Positions 1-7,304 of a DNA stretch of 11,583 bases are shown piece by piece. The DNA is from Burkholderiaceae bacterium (GTDB lineage Bacteria; Pseudomonadota; Gammaproteobacteria; Burkholderiales; Burkholderiaceae_D), in NCBI GenBank assembly GCA_019752915.1, contig JAIELO010000248.1, positions 1 to 11,583 of the forward strand, read 5' to 3'. The notes below the pieces were generated by a model, which did not search any database, was not told where the DNA came from, and saw nothing but the letters and a program-made list of their open reading frames with translations. Made by a program: the position numbers and the translations under genes. Numbering within the stretch: the stretch's first letter is position 1; the number at the start of each line of letters is the position of its first letter.

Positions 1-187
1 CCATGCCCTTGTCTTTATTCTGCTCGATAGTCTCGATTTTGCTCTTGCGCACCGAGACCGATAAGCCGCTGCCTTCGCTGATTTCGACGGCACAATCAGT
101 GCCGCCCTGCTGCTTGGCATAGCCCAGCACATCGCGTGCAAGCTGTTTCAACTGGTCCTGAGTATGGCTAAAATGGGTATCGCTCAT
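1..187 (-). CDS. pmbA: PmbA/TldE metalloprotease-family protein, N-terminal fragment
   Basis: The reading frame begins at the ATG whose complement lies at 185-187 and runs off the left edge, giving 62 residues that begin MSDTHFSHTQDQLKQLARDV. The visible part includes the segment TDCAVEISEGSGLSVSVRK followed by KIETIEQNKDKGM, which matches the N-terminal domain of the TldE/PmbA subunit. In the known family, TldD and TldE form a heterodimeric cytoplasmic protease; in E. coli it matures microcin B17 and degrades the CcdA antitoxin. TldE carries no catalytic metal site of its own, and the region that would show this is outside the window. The neighbourhood supports the call: pmbA is also divergent from darP/yjgA in E. 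coli. The start is the first ATG in frame, and 94 nt separate it from darP. It is truncated only by the window edge, with no sign of damage. Confidence 0.9.
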   Translation of the reverse strand, partial: MSDTHFSHTQDQLKQLARDVLGYAKQQGGTDCAVEISEGSGLSVSVRKSKIETIEQNKDKGM

Positions 188-205
188 GGGCTGTAATCTT
201 CGGGT

Positions 206-250
206 GACTGCTAAAACAGGTATCATAGCAGTCGTTTACAGTTTACAGGT
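206..250. promoter_or_regulatory. Candidate divergent promoter/operator between pmbA and darP
   Basis: Within the 94-nt gap, TATCATA (221-227) reads as a good -10 on both strands: TATCAT rightwards, and TATGAT preceded by TGC (an extended -10) leftwards towards pmbA. It sits in a perfect 8-bp inverted repeat, GACTGCTA (206-213) and TAGCAGTC (226-233), whose half-sites start 20 bases apart, about two helical turns. A tandem GTTTACA-GTTTACA follows at 234-247. No convincing -35 was found for either direction, so the promoter role is inferred from position and -10 quality only. Confidence 0.35.
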
Positions 251-281
251 GCGGCCACGCGCCGAACCGAAAGTTAATAAT

Positions 282-881
282 ATGGTAAATCCAAACCGCG
301 GAGCCGTCGGCTTCAGCTCGAAAGAATTCGAGCAAGAGTACGAACGTCCCTCCAAATCCGAGCTCAAACGTCAGGTCAACGCCCTGCAGGAACTGGGTGA
401 AGCCCTGGTAGCAGAACCCCGTGACCGCGTGAAACGCGTGCCGATGCCCGAGGACGTGCGTGACGCCATCCTCGAGTGCCAGAGCATCACCAATCACGAA
501 GGTCGCCGTCGCCAGATGCAGTTTGTTGGCAAAAAGATGCGTACGCTGGACGAAGAAGAAGTCGCCGCCATCCAGCGCGCCATCGACAGCTGGAAAGGTG
601 CGTCCAAGGCTGACACGGCTGCCATGCACGCGCTAGAGCGCCGCCGCGACAAGCTGCTGGTCGACGACAACGCCCTGACCACCCTGCTGGCCGAAAATCC
701 GGAACTCGATGTGCAGCACCTGCGCACCCTGATCCGCAATGCCCGCAAAGAGCAGGCCGAGAACAAGCCGCCGAAGGCTTATCGCGAAATCTTCCAGATC
801 CTCAAACAGATCGAAGCCGCCAAGAAAAAGGCCAACGCCAGCGACGACGAGACGGATGAAGACGAAGGCGATGACGCTTAA
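282..881 (+). CDS. darP: DarP, dual-action ribosomal maturation protein (DUF615/YjgA)
   Basis: This 199-residue protein matches the DarP/YjgA family (E. coli about 183 aa), which binds late 50S subunit precursors in the cytoplasm and helps their maturation. Family features seen are PSKSELKRQVNALQELGEAL near residues 23-42, the basic patch GRRRQMQFVGKKMR at 74-87, the RRDKLL segment at 121-126 and a helical C-terminal part with KAYREIFQ (165-172). The tail, from residue 187, is very acidic (DDETDEDEGDD), which is common but variable in this family. I chose the ATG at 282 because the family normally starts just before FSSKEFEQEYERPSKSE; the longer open frame from 186 overlaps pmbA's start codon and adds 32 unconserved residues. 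No strong Shine-Dalgarno is visible before 282 (AAGTTAATAAT only). It overlaps mogA by 11 bp. Its divergence from pmbA is the conserved arrangement. Confidence 0.93.
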   Translation: MVNPNRGAVGFSSKEFEQEYERPSKSELKRQVNALQELGEALVAEPRDRVKRVPMPEDVRDAILECQSITNHEGRRRQMQFVGKKMRTLDEEEVAAIQRAIDSWKGASKADTAAMHALERRRDKLLVDDNALTTLLAENPELDVQHLRTLIRNARKEQAENKPPKAYREIFQILKQIEAAKKKANASDDETDEDEGDDA

Positions 882-1497
882 TACCGGCGCAACTCCGCTG
901 CTGGTCGGGCTGGTGTCGGTGTCGGACCGCGCCAGTGGTGGCGTATATCAGGATCAGGGCATCCCTGCCCTGCAGGACTGGCTGGCGCGCACTCTGAGCA
1001 CGCCGTTCCGCGTCGAGACGCGCCTGATCGCCGACGAGCGCGCGCAGATCGAAGCGACGCTGACGGAGCTGGTCGATGTGCAGCGCTGCCATCTGGTGCT
1101 GACGACCGGCGGCACCGGACCGGCGCGCCGTGACGTCACGCCGGAAGCCACGCTGGCCGTCGCCACCAAGGAGATGCCGGGCTTCGGTGAACAGATGCGG
1201 CAAATCAGCCTGCATTTCGTGCCGACCGCGATTCTGTCGCGCCAGACTGCGGTGATCCGCGAAACCGCTGACCATGCGGCGCTGATCCTCAATCTGCCGG
1301 GCCAGCCGAAAGCCATCGCCGAAACGCTGGGCGGGCTGAAAGACGCCAACGGCGCTACGCTGGTGGGCGGGATTTTCGCCGCCATCCCGTATTGCATCGA
1401 TCTGATCGGCGGCCCGTATATCGAAACTGATCCGGCCCAGTGCCAGGCCTTCCGGCCCAAATCGGCACTGCGCGCTACCACCCAAGGAAATTCATGA
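871..1497 (+). CDS. mog: Molybdopterin adenylyltransferase MogA
   Basis: The 208-residue product belongs to the MoaB/MogA family (E. coli MogA 195 aa), which adenylates molybdopterin with ATP before molybdate insertion in cytoplasmic molybdenum cofactor synthesis. Signature parts are VSVSDRASGG (15-24), the molybdopterin-binding loop TTGGTGPARRDVTPEAT (78-94) and NLPG (141-144). Asp20 and Asp88 sit where the catalytically important acidic residues of MogA are expected. The ATG at 871 lies inside the end of darP, an 11-bp overlap in another frame, so translation is probably coupled; no separate strong ribosome site is apparent. The stop overlaps the next start (ATGA, 1494-1497). A MoaB-type assignment cannot be fully excluded, since the two are homologous, but the length and the 'GPARRDVTPEA' form favour MogA. 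No other molybdenum-cofactor gene is in the window. Confidence 0.9.
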   Translation: MTLNTGATPLLVGLVSVSDRASGGVYQDQGIPALQDWLARTLSTPFRVETRLIADERAQIEATLTELVDVQRCHLVLTTGGTGPARRDVTPEATLAVATKEMPGFGEQMRQISLHFVPTAILSRQTAVIRETADHAALILNLPGQPKAIAETLGGLKDANGATLVGGIFAAIPYCIDLIGGPYIETDPAQCQAFRPKSALRATTQGNS

Positions 1498-2165
1498 GCA
1501 CCCTGCTGCAAACCATCGAAAAAGACAGTGGCGCCAATCCGACTGTTTCCATCATCTGGATGCACGGTCTGGGCGCCGACGCCAACGACTTCGTGCCGAT
1601 GCTGCACGAACTCGACCTGCGCGGCCTGCCGTCGATCCGCTTCATCTTCCCGAACGCCGACACCATGCCGGTCACCATCAACGGTGGCTATGTGATGCGT
1701 GCGTGGTACGACATCGTCGCCACCGATCTGGGTCGTCAGGAAGACGAAGCCGGCTTGCGTGCCTCGCAAGCCAAAGTCGAAGCGCTGATCGCCCGCGAAA
1801 AAGCGCGTGGCATTCCGGCCAACCGCATCATTCTGGCCGGCTTCTCGCAAGGCTGCGCCATGACCCTGCAAACCGGTTTGCGCCAGCCGGAAAAACTGGC
1901 TGGTCTGATGTGCCTGTCGGGCTATGTACCGATTGCCGACAAAGCCGCCGCCGAACATACGCCGCAAAGTCTGGAAACGCCGATCTTCATGGTGCACGGC
2001 CGCATGGATCCGGTGATTCCGGTGGCCCGCGCCGAACAGTCCCGTGACCTGCTCAAGCAACTCGGCTACAGCGTCGAATGGCACGACTACGCCATGCAGC
2101 ACTCGCTTTGTCAGGAAGAAGTCGTCCACATCAGCGCCTGGCTGAAACGCGTGCTGGTCGGCTAA
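1494..2165 (+). CDS. Phospholipase/carboxylesterase family alpha/beta hydrolase (EstB/YpfH-like)
   Basis: The 223-residue protein is a small cytoplasmic serine esterase of the phospholipase/carboxylesterase family (Abhydrolase_2; Pseudomonas fluorescens EstB and acyl-protein thioesterase relatives). The oxyanion region IIWMHGLGADANDF (20-33) comes first, then the nucleophile elbow GFSQGCAM with Ser118, then HGRMDPVIP with Asp172, and His203 in YAMQHSLCQEE, so the triad is complete. There is no signal peptide. The natural substrate is unknown; relatives hydrolyse short-chain esters, lysophospholipids or acyl-thioesters. The start is the ATG in the ATGA overlap with mogA, preceded by a good AAGGAA (1484-1489). 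Together with darP and mogA it forms one run that ends at the hairpin downstream. No functional link with molybdenum cofactor synthesis is evident. Confidence 0.9.
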   Translation: MSTLLQTIEKDSGANPTVSIIWMHGLGADANDFVPMLHELDLRGLPSIRFIFPNADTMPVTINGGYVMRAWYDIVATDLGRQEDEAGLRASQAKVEALIAREKARGIPANRIILAGFSQGCAMTLQTGLRQPEKLAGLMCLSGYVPIADKAAAEHTPQSLETPIFMVHGRMDPVIPVARAEQSRDLLKQLGYSVEWHDYAMQHSLCQEEVVHISAWLKRVLVG

Positions 2166-2186
2166 GCCAAGCCGAAACAAATAATT

Positions 2187-2232
2187 GGGGACGTAACGAT
2201 ATTTTTTTAATATCGTTACGTCCCTATTTTTT
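2187..2232. terminator. Strong intrinsic terminator hairpin, probably bidirectional
   Basis: GGGACGTAACGATATT (2188-2203) and AATATCGTTACGTCCC (2209-2224) pair perfectly over 16 bp around a TTTTT loop. On the plus strand the stem is followed by TATTTTTT (2225-2232), a typical release tract, 22 nt after the esterase stop. On the minus strand the sequence after the stem is AATTATTTGTTT, also T-rich, so the hairpin may also terminate the converging carboxymuconolactone-decarboxylase-like gene, whose stop is at 2253. The perfect 16-bp stem is longer than most terminators. Confidence 0.82.
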
Positions 2233-2252
2233 CGGCAATAGCTTTTACTGAT

Positions 2253-2804
2253 TTACGGTAGAGGCTGGGCGGGAGAGGCGGGGACGGCGGTCTGCGCCGC
2301 ATTCATCACCATCGCCAGAAAGGTGTAGTAGCCGTTAATGCCCATCAGATCGACCACGCCATGCTCGCCGAACGCAGCCAGTGCGGCCGCATAGGTCACA
2401 TCATCGACACGCTGCTGCTGATGCAGCTGGATGCAGAATTCGTACACCAACGCCTCGTCGTGCGCCAGCGTCGCTGGCCGGCTGCGCTCGGCAATCGCGG
2501 TAATCAGCGCTTCGGCGATGCCGGATTCACGTGCCAGCGGCGCGTGGATCGCCCACTCCACCTGCTGATTCCAGTGTCGCGCCGTGACCAGTATCGCCAG
2601 CTCCGTCAGACGCGTGCCGATTGCGCTGCGATAGCGCAGATACTCGCCCATGCGCTGCGCGGCAGTCATCAGCTCCGGGCTGCGGATCAGCGGCACGAAG
2701 GGGCCGTACAGCGCTCCGCGCGGGCCGTCGATCACCGCCTGCGCTGCCACCTGCTGGGCAGCACTCATCGCCGCAAACGGCAGCGGCCCTAACCGGTCAT
2801 CCAT
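2253..2804 (-). CDS. Carboxymuconolactone decarboxylase (CMD/AhpD-fold) family protein
   Basis: This 183-residue protein has the CMD/AhpD helical core at about residues 68-104, with RLTELAILVTARHWN followed by EWAIH (Glu83 to His87) and a downstream G-IAEALITAI helix. It belongs to the group often annotated as 4-carboxymuconolactone decarboxylase-like. The redox CxxC of AhpD is absent; the only cysteine is Cys124, outside the core, so a peroxidase-reductase role is unlikely. True PcaC works in the protocatechuate/beta-ketoadipate pathway, but no other gene of that pathway is nearby, so the substrate cannot be named. The start at 2804 is supported by GAGAGAGGAAG a few bases upstream on the minus strand. 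It diverges from the aminotransferase across 128 nt. A weak promoter is possible on the minus strand: TTGATC (complement of 2871-2876), 16 nt, TAAAAA (complement of 2849-2854). Confidence 0.82.
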   Translation of the reverse strand: MDDRLGPLPFAAMSAAQQVAAQAVIDGPRGALYGPFVPLIRSPELMTAAQRMGEYLRYRSAIGTRLTELAILVTARHWNQQVEWAIHAPLARESGIAEALITAIAERSRPATLAHDEALVYEFCIQLHQQQRVDDVTYAAALAAFGEHGVVDLMGINGYYTFLAMVMNAAQTAVPASPAQPLP

Positions 2805-2932
2805 ATTCTTCCTCTCTCGTCAGCGCTGAGATAACAACATATGCCCAGTTTTTATCCATGTTGCGGGATAGATCAAGGGAATACAAGCGCGGCGGGTTTA
2901 TTGTCAGCGTTCCGTTGCCACGGGAGGACGCT

Positions 2933-4288
2933 ATGAGCTTTCTTATGCACCGCACGCTGCGCCGGCCGCCGCCAGTCGCTGTCAGTGCCAGCGGAATCAC
3001 TATCCGCGACCAGCAAGGCCGCAGCTATCTCGATGCGAGTGGCGGCGCGGCCGTATCGTCGCTCGGCCACGGCCATCCCGATGTGCTGGCAGCGATGCAT
3101 GCGCAGACCGATCAACTAAGCTATGCCCATACCTCGTTCTTCACCTGCCGCGCCGCCGAGGAGCTGGCGCAGCGACTGGCCAGCGATGCGCCGGGCGATC
3201 TCGATCATGTGTATCTGGTGTCCGGTGGTTCGGAGGCGATGGAGGCAGCGCTCAAGCTGGGCCGCCAGTATTACGTCGAGGCGGGACAAGGGGAGCGCTG
3301 CGTGCTGATTGCGCGGCGCCAGAGCTACCATGGCAATACGCTGGGAGCACTGGCGATCGGCGGGAATGCCTGGCGGCGCCGCCCGTTCGAGCCGCTGCTG
3401 ATGACGGTGCCACGGGTGGCGCCCTGCTTCGAATACCGCGAACGTGGCGAGGGTCAGTCCAGCGCCGACTATACAGCGGCGCTACTGGCGGAACTGGAAG
3501 CGTGCATCATCGCGCAAGGCCCGCAAAAAGTCATCGGCTTCGTCGCCGAAACAGTGGTTGGCGCGACCGCCGGTGCCGTGCCGCCAACGGCGGGCTACTT
3601 CCGTGGCGTACGCAAGCTATGCGACCAGTACGGGATACTGCTGATTCTCGATGAAGTAATGTGCGGGATGGGCCGTACCGGCACCCGCTATGCCTTCGAG
3701 CAGGAAGGTGTGCTGCCCGATCTGGTGGTGCTCGGTAAAGGCTTAGGCGCTGGTTATCAGCCTATCGGGGCGGTGCTGGCGCGCGCCCATGTGGCGCAAC
3801 GTCTGCGCGATGGCAGCGGCGCGTTCCAGCATGGCCATACCTATATGGGCCATCCGGTGGCGGCTGCGGCGGCGCTGGCAGTGCAGAAGGTGATCCAGCG
3901 CGACAACCTGCTCGGCACCGTCACCACGCGCGGCGCCAGCTTCCGGCGCATGCTGCGCAACGCATTTTCCGATCACCCGCATGTGGGCGATATCCGTGGC
4001 CGTGGTCTGCTGCTGGCACTGGAACTGGTGCAGGAGCGCGCCAGCAAGACGCCGTTCGATCCGGCACTGGCACTGCATGCCATCGTCAAGGAAACGGCGC
4101 TGGCCTGCGGGCTGCTGGTCTATCCGATGGGCGGCACCATCGACGGTCAGCACGGCGACCATATTCTGCTGGCACCACCCTTCATCGTCAGCGATGCCGA
4201 ACTGGCCGAGATCACCGGCCGGCTGGCCGATGCCCTCAAGGCAGCGCTGACGCGCGTGGCAAAGCCTAACGTGCCTGCCAGGCGATGA
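2933..4288 (+). CDS. Class III PLP-dependent aminotransferase
   Basis: The 451-residue protein is a class III (omega-type) aminotransferase, a cytoplasmic fold-type I PLP enzyme. Visible features in order are LDASGGAAVSSLGHGHP (33-49), SGGSEAME for cofactor phosphate binding (97-104), SYHGNT (131-136), LILDEV with Asp240 that pairs with the PLP ring nitrogen, VLGKGLGAGY with Lys269 as the Schiff-base lysine, and HGHTYMGHP (300-308). Length is normal for the class, which includes omega-amino-acid:pyruvate and beta-amino-acid aminotransferases; the exact substrate cannot be read from these motifs. An open frame extends upstream to 2621, but the ATG at 2933 is preceded by GGGAGGA (2922-2928), and the upstream part overlaps the divergent gene. 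Its 3' end overlaps the minus-strand FAA-hydrolase gene by 23 bp (4266-4288). It may use or supply an intermediate of the converging KamA-like gene cluster; that link is inference. Confidence 0.9.
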   Translation: MSFLMHRTLRRPPPVAVSASGITIRDQQGRSYLDASGGAAVSSLGHGHPDVLAAMHAQTDQLSYAHTSFFTCRAAEELAQRLASDAPGDLDHVYLVSGGSEAMEAALKLGRQYYVEAGQGERCVLIARRQSYHGNTLGALAIGGNAWRRRPFEPLLMTVPRVAPCFEYRERGEGQSSADYTAALLAELEACIIAQGPQKVIGFVAETVVGATAGAVPPTAGYFRGVRKLCDQYGILLILDEVMCGMGRTGTRYAFEQEGVLPDLVVLGKGLGAGYQPIGAVLARAHVAQRLRDGSGAFQHGHTYMGHPVAAAAALAVQKVIQRDNLLGTVTTRGASFRRMLRNAFSDHPHVGDIRGRGLLLALELVQERASKTPFDPALALHAIVKETALACGLLVYPMGGTIDGQHGDHILLAPPFIVSDAELAEITGRLADALKAALTRVAKPNVPARR

Positions 4289-5117
4289 CTTCCTGCTGCT
4301 GCTCGCCCAGACCGGCGATGCCCAGACGCAGGGTGTCGCCTTTTTTCAGGAAGCGCTGCGGCTTGCGGCCCTGTCCCACGCCCGGCGGCGTACCGGTGGC
4401 GATCACGTCGCCCGGTTCCAGCGTCATGAACTTCGACAGGTAGCTAACGATCTGCGCCACCGAGAAAATCATGGTGTCGGTGCAGCCGGTCTGCATGCGT
4501 TTGCCGTTCAGTTCCAGATACAGGTCGAGCTTCTGCACGTCGTAGATATCTTCCTGCGTTACCAGCCATGGGCCGACCGGGCCGAAGGTGTCGCACCCCT
4601 TGCCCTTGTCCCATTGCGGGCCGCGTTCGAGCTGGAAGGAGCGCTCGGACAGGTCGTTGACCACGGTGTAACCGGCCACATATTTCAGCGCATCTTCTTC
4701 GCTGACATACTGGGCGCGGCTACCGATCACCACCCCGAGTTCGACTTCCCAGTCGGTCTTTTTCGAGCCTTGCGGCAGCATCACCGGATCGTCCGGGCCA
4801 TTCAGGCAGCTGATCGCTTTCATGAACACGATCGGTTCTTTCGGGATCGGCATACCCGCTTCGGCAGCGTGATCCGAATAATTCAGGCCGATGCCGATGA
4901 ATTTTCCGACCCGTGCCAGCGGCACACCGAAGCGCGGATTACCACGCACTAGCGGCAGCGAGGCCTGCGGGATTTTTTCCAGTTTGCGCAGCGCCTTCGG
5001 CGCCAGCTGGGCTACGTCGATATCGCTGATCACGCCGGACAGGTCACGCAGCTTGCCTTCATCATCGATCAGGCCTGGTTTCTCTTTGCCGGGACGGCCA
5101 TAACGCACGAGTCTCAT
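4266..5117 (-). CDS. Fumarylacetoacetate hydrolase (FAH) family protein
   Basis: The 283-residue protein has the FAH fold in its C-terminal two thirds. IGIGLNYSDHAAEAG (74-88) marks the start of the domain, KTDWEVELGVVIG (120-132) gives metal ligands Glu124 and Glu126, NDLSER (154-159) gives Asp155, and ATGTPPGVG (240-248) is the typical late loop. Family members use Mg2+ or Mn2+ to cleave or hydrolyse carbon-carbon bonds of 2-oxo or acylpyruvate compounds. The length and N-terminal lobe (RLVRYGRPGKEKPGLIDDEG) resemble the ureidoglycolate lyase-like / 2,4-diketo-3-deoxy-sugar-acid hydrolase group, but the substrate is not decidable. It begins 38 nt after the 2OG oxygenase stop on the same strand, so it may be the last gene of that run, though the gap could hold its own promoter. 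Its ribosome site is weak (AGGATAGAT before the ATG). It overlaps the aminotransferase tail to tail. Confidence 0.9.
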   Translation of the reverse strand: MRLVRYGRPGKEKPGLIDDEGKLRDLSGVISDIDVAQLAPKALRKLEKIPQASLPLVRGNPRFGVPLARVGKFIGIGLNYSDHAAEAGMPIPKEPIVFMKAISCLNGPDDPVMLPQGSKKTDWEVELGVVIGSRAQYVSEEDALKYVAGYTVVNDLSERSFQLERGPQWDKGKGCDTFGPVGPWLVTQEDIYDVQKLDLYLELNGKRMQTGCTDTMIFSVAQIVSYLSKFMTLEPGDVIATGTPPGVGQGRKPQRFLKKGDTLRLGIAGLGEQQQEVIAWQAR

Positions 5118-5155
5118 ATCTATCCTAGGTTAGCGGTGGGAATACGCCCGTCATT

Positions 5156-6043
5156 TTACCCGTAGCGTGTCTGGCGCAGCCATTTGTTGGCAATGATTTT
5201 CGTGCCGCGCACCACCGGCGCGCCAGCATGCAGGGTCTGGCGGTCCGGTTGCAGCTGCTGGTCGGTATTGAGAAACCACAGCGCATTGCCCTTGCGCGGA
5301 TAGACTTCCAGCCCGGAACCGGGAAACACCGTACCGCCACCCTGCTCGACATCGCTCAGGTAAAGAATAAAGGTGGCAAGCCGCTGGCCACCTTGCGCCA
5401 GATGGCTGCGGTGGCCACTGCTGTCCGGATCGAGCCAGTCGTAATGGGGACGGTATTCCTGCGTCACGCCATATTTCTGCAACTGGAATGGTTCGCCATT
5501 TTCCACCGGCCAGTGCGCCAGCGCCGCCAGCCGCTGCTCGATGCGCTCGACTACTTCCGCTTCGCCGCGCTGGATAAACGCCATGTCGCTGGTGCGCCCC
5601 GCATGCACCACACTGGCACCGTCCGTCTCTGATGCCACCGTCGAACGGGTGTAGCGATGGCTGCAGTGTGCCACGATGGCATCGCATTCCTCCATGCTCA
5701 GCACATTCCCCAGCAGGATCACCTGCGGCTGCTGCAGCACGCACAGCACGTCCACCATCCGGTCAGGCAGCGTAATACGGTTGCTGGACAGGTCGATAAA
5801 CGGCATTTGCTGCGCCGCCCCCACACTGCCCGCCGCCGCATCACTGCTCAGGTTTGCGGCGCTGGCATTGCGCAACGTCTGCGCAGCGTCGATGGCAGCC
5901 TGCGCCAGCGCCATGCTGTATTGTCCGGAGGCCGCCATACTGTGCGCCATATCCTGCGGACTGCAACCGCGTGCCAGATTATCGGCTATCCAGTGACGCC
6001 ATTCGGCAGGCAAGGTAGTCAGCACGCTGGGTGAATTTCTCAT
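5156..6043 (-). CDS. Prolyl-4-hydroxylase-like 2OG-Fe(II) dioxygenase
   Basis: The 295-residue protein has a C-terminal P4H-type double-stranded beta-helix domain (about 105-292). The facial triad is His200 and Asp202 in EYRPHYDWLD plus His272 in TLHAGAP, and Lys282 (GTKIIANKW), ten residues after the last histidine, is the usual 2-oxoglutarate anchor. ATFILYLSDVEQGGGTVFP (223-241) is the classic P4H strand pair. Residues 12-60 form a helical N-terminal region (EWRHWIADNLARGCSPQDM), followed by an Ala/Ser-rich linker; similar extensions occur in proteobacterial homologues. The enzyme hydroxylates an unactivated carbon using O2 and 2-oxoglutarate in the cytoplasm. Bacterial relatives act on prolyl residues or free amino acids, and the substrate here is unknown. 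Its ATG overlaps the MFS gene stop (ATGA, 6040-6043), indicating translational coupling to the transporter and, through it, to the KamA-like gene. Confidence 0.9.
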   Translation of the reverse strand: MRNSPSVLTTLPAEWRHWIADNLARGCSPQDMAHSMAASGQYSMALAQAAIDAAQTLRNASAANLSSDAAAGSVGAAQQMPFIDLSSNRITLPDRMVDVLCVLQQPQVILLGNVLSMEECDAIVAHCSHRYTRSTVASETDGASVVHAGRTSDMAFIQRGEAEVVERIEQRLAALAHWPVENGEPFQLQKYGVTQEYRPHYDWLDPDSSGHRSHLAQGGQRLATFILYLSDVEQGGGTVFPGSGLEVYPRKGNALWFLNTDQQLQPDRQTLHAGAPVVRGTKIIANKWLRQTRYG

Positions 6044-7296
6044 CGGGAGATCGGTAGACTGGGGTCGGGACGGCCACTATGACGTCCCATTCTACCGGAT
6101 CGCCATGGCCACAGGTAGCGCCATAGGCCGACCAGTTGCAGCGCAATGAGCAGCCCGAACGCGCTCTGATATGCGACTGCGGGTAGCTGCTGCAAGGCGT
6201 TCGGCTGCCAGCCTGCCACCACCAGCCCGAAGCCTGCCTGCACGGCAAACGCACCGAGGAAAATCAGCAGGTTCAGGCAGGTGACAGCGCGGCCACTGAG
6301 TCCCGCTGGCATGCTCTGGGACAGGATAGTGTAGTCGATGCCGGTCGCCGTGCCGGTCAGGGTAAATAGCACGGCCAGCAGCGGAAACGCTGGCCGCCAT
6401 TGGCTCAGCAGGCCTATCTGCACCAGCACGAACAGCGCCACACACACTGCAGCAATGCGCAGCATCGGCACCCCGCGCCGCGCCGCCCACTGGGTCAGTT
6501 GCCCGTTGGCGATCGCCCCGAGGACGATCGCCGCCATACTCAGATACAGCAGATAGCCGACTTCCATTTCCGAGTAATGCCCCACATCGGCCAGCCAGCG
6601 TCCCAGCCATAGCCCCTGCACGCCGAAATACACCATGTGCGGCACCAGCAGCAGTTGCAGCACCTGACGGAACACCGGATCATGCAGCACCAGCCGCAGC
6701 GCGACGGCGTTGTCCGGTGCAGCGCGGCTGACCGGCACGACTGGCGCGAGCGTACGTATCAACAGCGCGACCAGCAGTGCCAGCAAGGCCAGACCGACAA
6801 ACACGCCGCGCCAGTCCGTCACCTGCAGCAGCCAGCGCACCGGCAGGGTGGCAGCCGCCGCACCCAGCCCGCCGACGGCGATCAGATAACCCTGTAGCAC
6901 CGGTAGACGCGCCGGTTCCACCCACAGCGCCAGCGCTTTCAGCGCCGCCATGAAACAGCCGCCCAGCCCGAAGCCGAGCAAGGCCCGCGCAGCCAGCACC
7001 TGATTGAATTGCTGGCCACCGGCAAAGCCCAGTGCCGCCAGCATCGCCAGCAGCAACAAGGGCCATTGCACGCGCGCCGGCCCCCAGCGATCCAGCGCCA
7101 TCCCGACCGGCAGTTGTACCAGCGCGAAACTGAAGAAATACACGCTGGTGAGCAGGCCAAGCTGGCCCGGCGTGAGCGACAGCGCGGCCAGCAATTGCGG
7201 CGCCAGTGTGGCGTTCACGTTGCGCATCAGGCATTGCAGAAAATGAGCAAGTGCGAACGGTAATAACACCATCCAGAACAGGCGGCGCGCGGACAT
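6040..7296 (-). CDS. Major facilitator superfamily transporter
   Basis: The 418-residue protein is a 12-helix inner-membrane transporter. Hydrophobic segments alternate with short loops throughout, and the loop after the second helix carries the MFS signature GMALDRWGPARVQ (about 65-77), with a weaker copy in the second half (QLTQWAARRGVPML). A charged, longer central loop lies near residues 190-200 (PVVPVSRAAPDNA). The general type is that of drug, sugar or metabolite MFS proteins; no residue pattern fixes the substrate or direction of transport. Its ATG lies 8 nt after the KamA-like stop, and AGGTG within that junction can act as ribosome site, so the two are almost certainly cotranscribed. 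It overlaps the oxygenase start by four bases. The context suggests it moves a substrate or product of the aminomutase/oxygenase pair, which is inference. Confidence 0.9.
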   Translation of the reverse strand: MSARRLFWMVLLPFALAHFLQCLMRNVNATLAPQLLAALSLTPGQLGLLTSVYFFSFALVQLPVGMALDRWGPARVQWPLLLLAMLAALGFAGGQQFNQVLAARALLGFGLGGCFMAALKALALWVEPARLPVLQGYLIAVGGLGAAAATLPVRWLLQVTDWRGVFVGLALLALLVALLIRTLAPVVPVSRAAPDNAVALRLVLHDPVFRQVLQLLLVPHMVYFGVQGLWLGRWLADVGHYSEMEVGYLLYLSMAAIVLGAIANGQLTQWAARRGVPMLRIAAVCVALFVLVQIGLLSQWRPAFPLLAVLFTLTGTATGIDYTILSQSMPAGLSGRAVTCLNLLIFLGAFAVQAGFGLVVAGWQPNALQQLPAVAYQSAFGLLIALQLVGLWRYLWPWRSGRMGRHSGRPDPSLPISR

Positions 7297-7304
7297 GCTG
7301 ACAC

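Noticed and set aside
186-281. Upstream extension of darP from the ATG at 186.
   Set aside because: It would overlap the pmbA start codon and the candidate promoter and adds residues not seen in the family.
954-2180. A 408-codon minus-strand open frame antisense to mogA and the esterase.
   Set aside because: Both plus-strand genes have complete family motifs; the antisense product has no recognisable domain, and long antisense frames are expected in GC-rich coding DNA.
2861-2876. FNR-type site (TTGAT-N4-ATCAA) in the CMD/aminotransferase gap.
   Set aside because: Only one half-site (ATCAA) matches; the other half is GC-rich and unrelated.
2621-2932. Upstream extension of the aminotransferase.
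   Set aside because: It overlaps the divergent CMD-family gene, encodes Arg/Ala-rich unconserved sequence, and a good ribosome site precedes the ATG at 2933.
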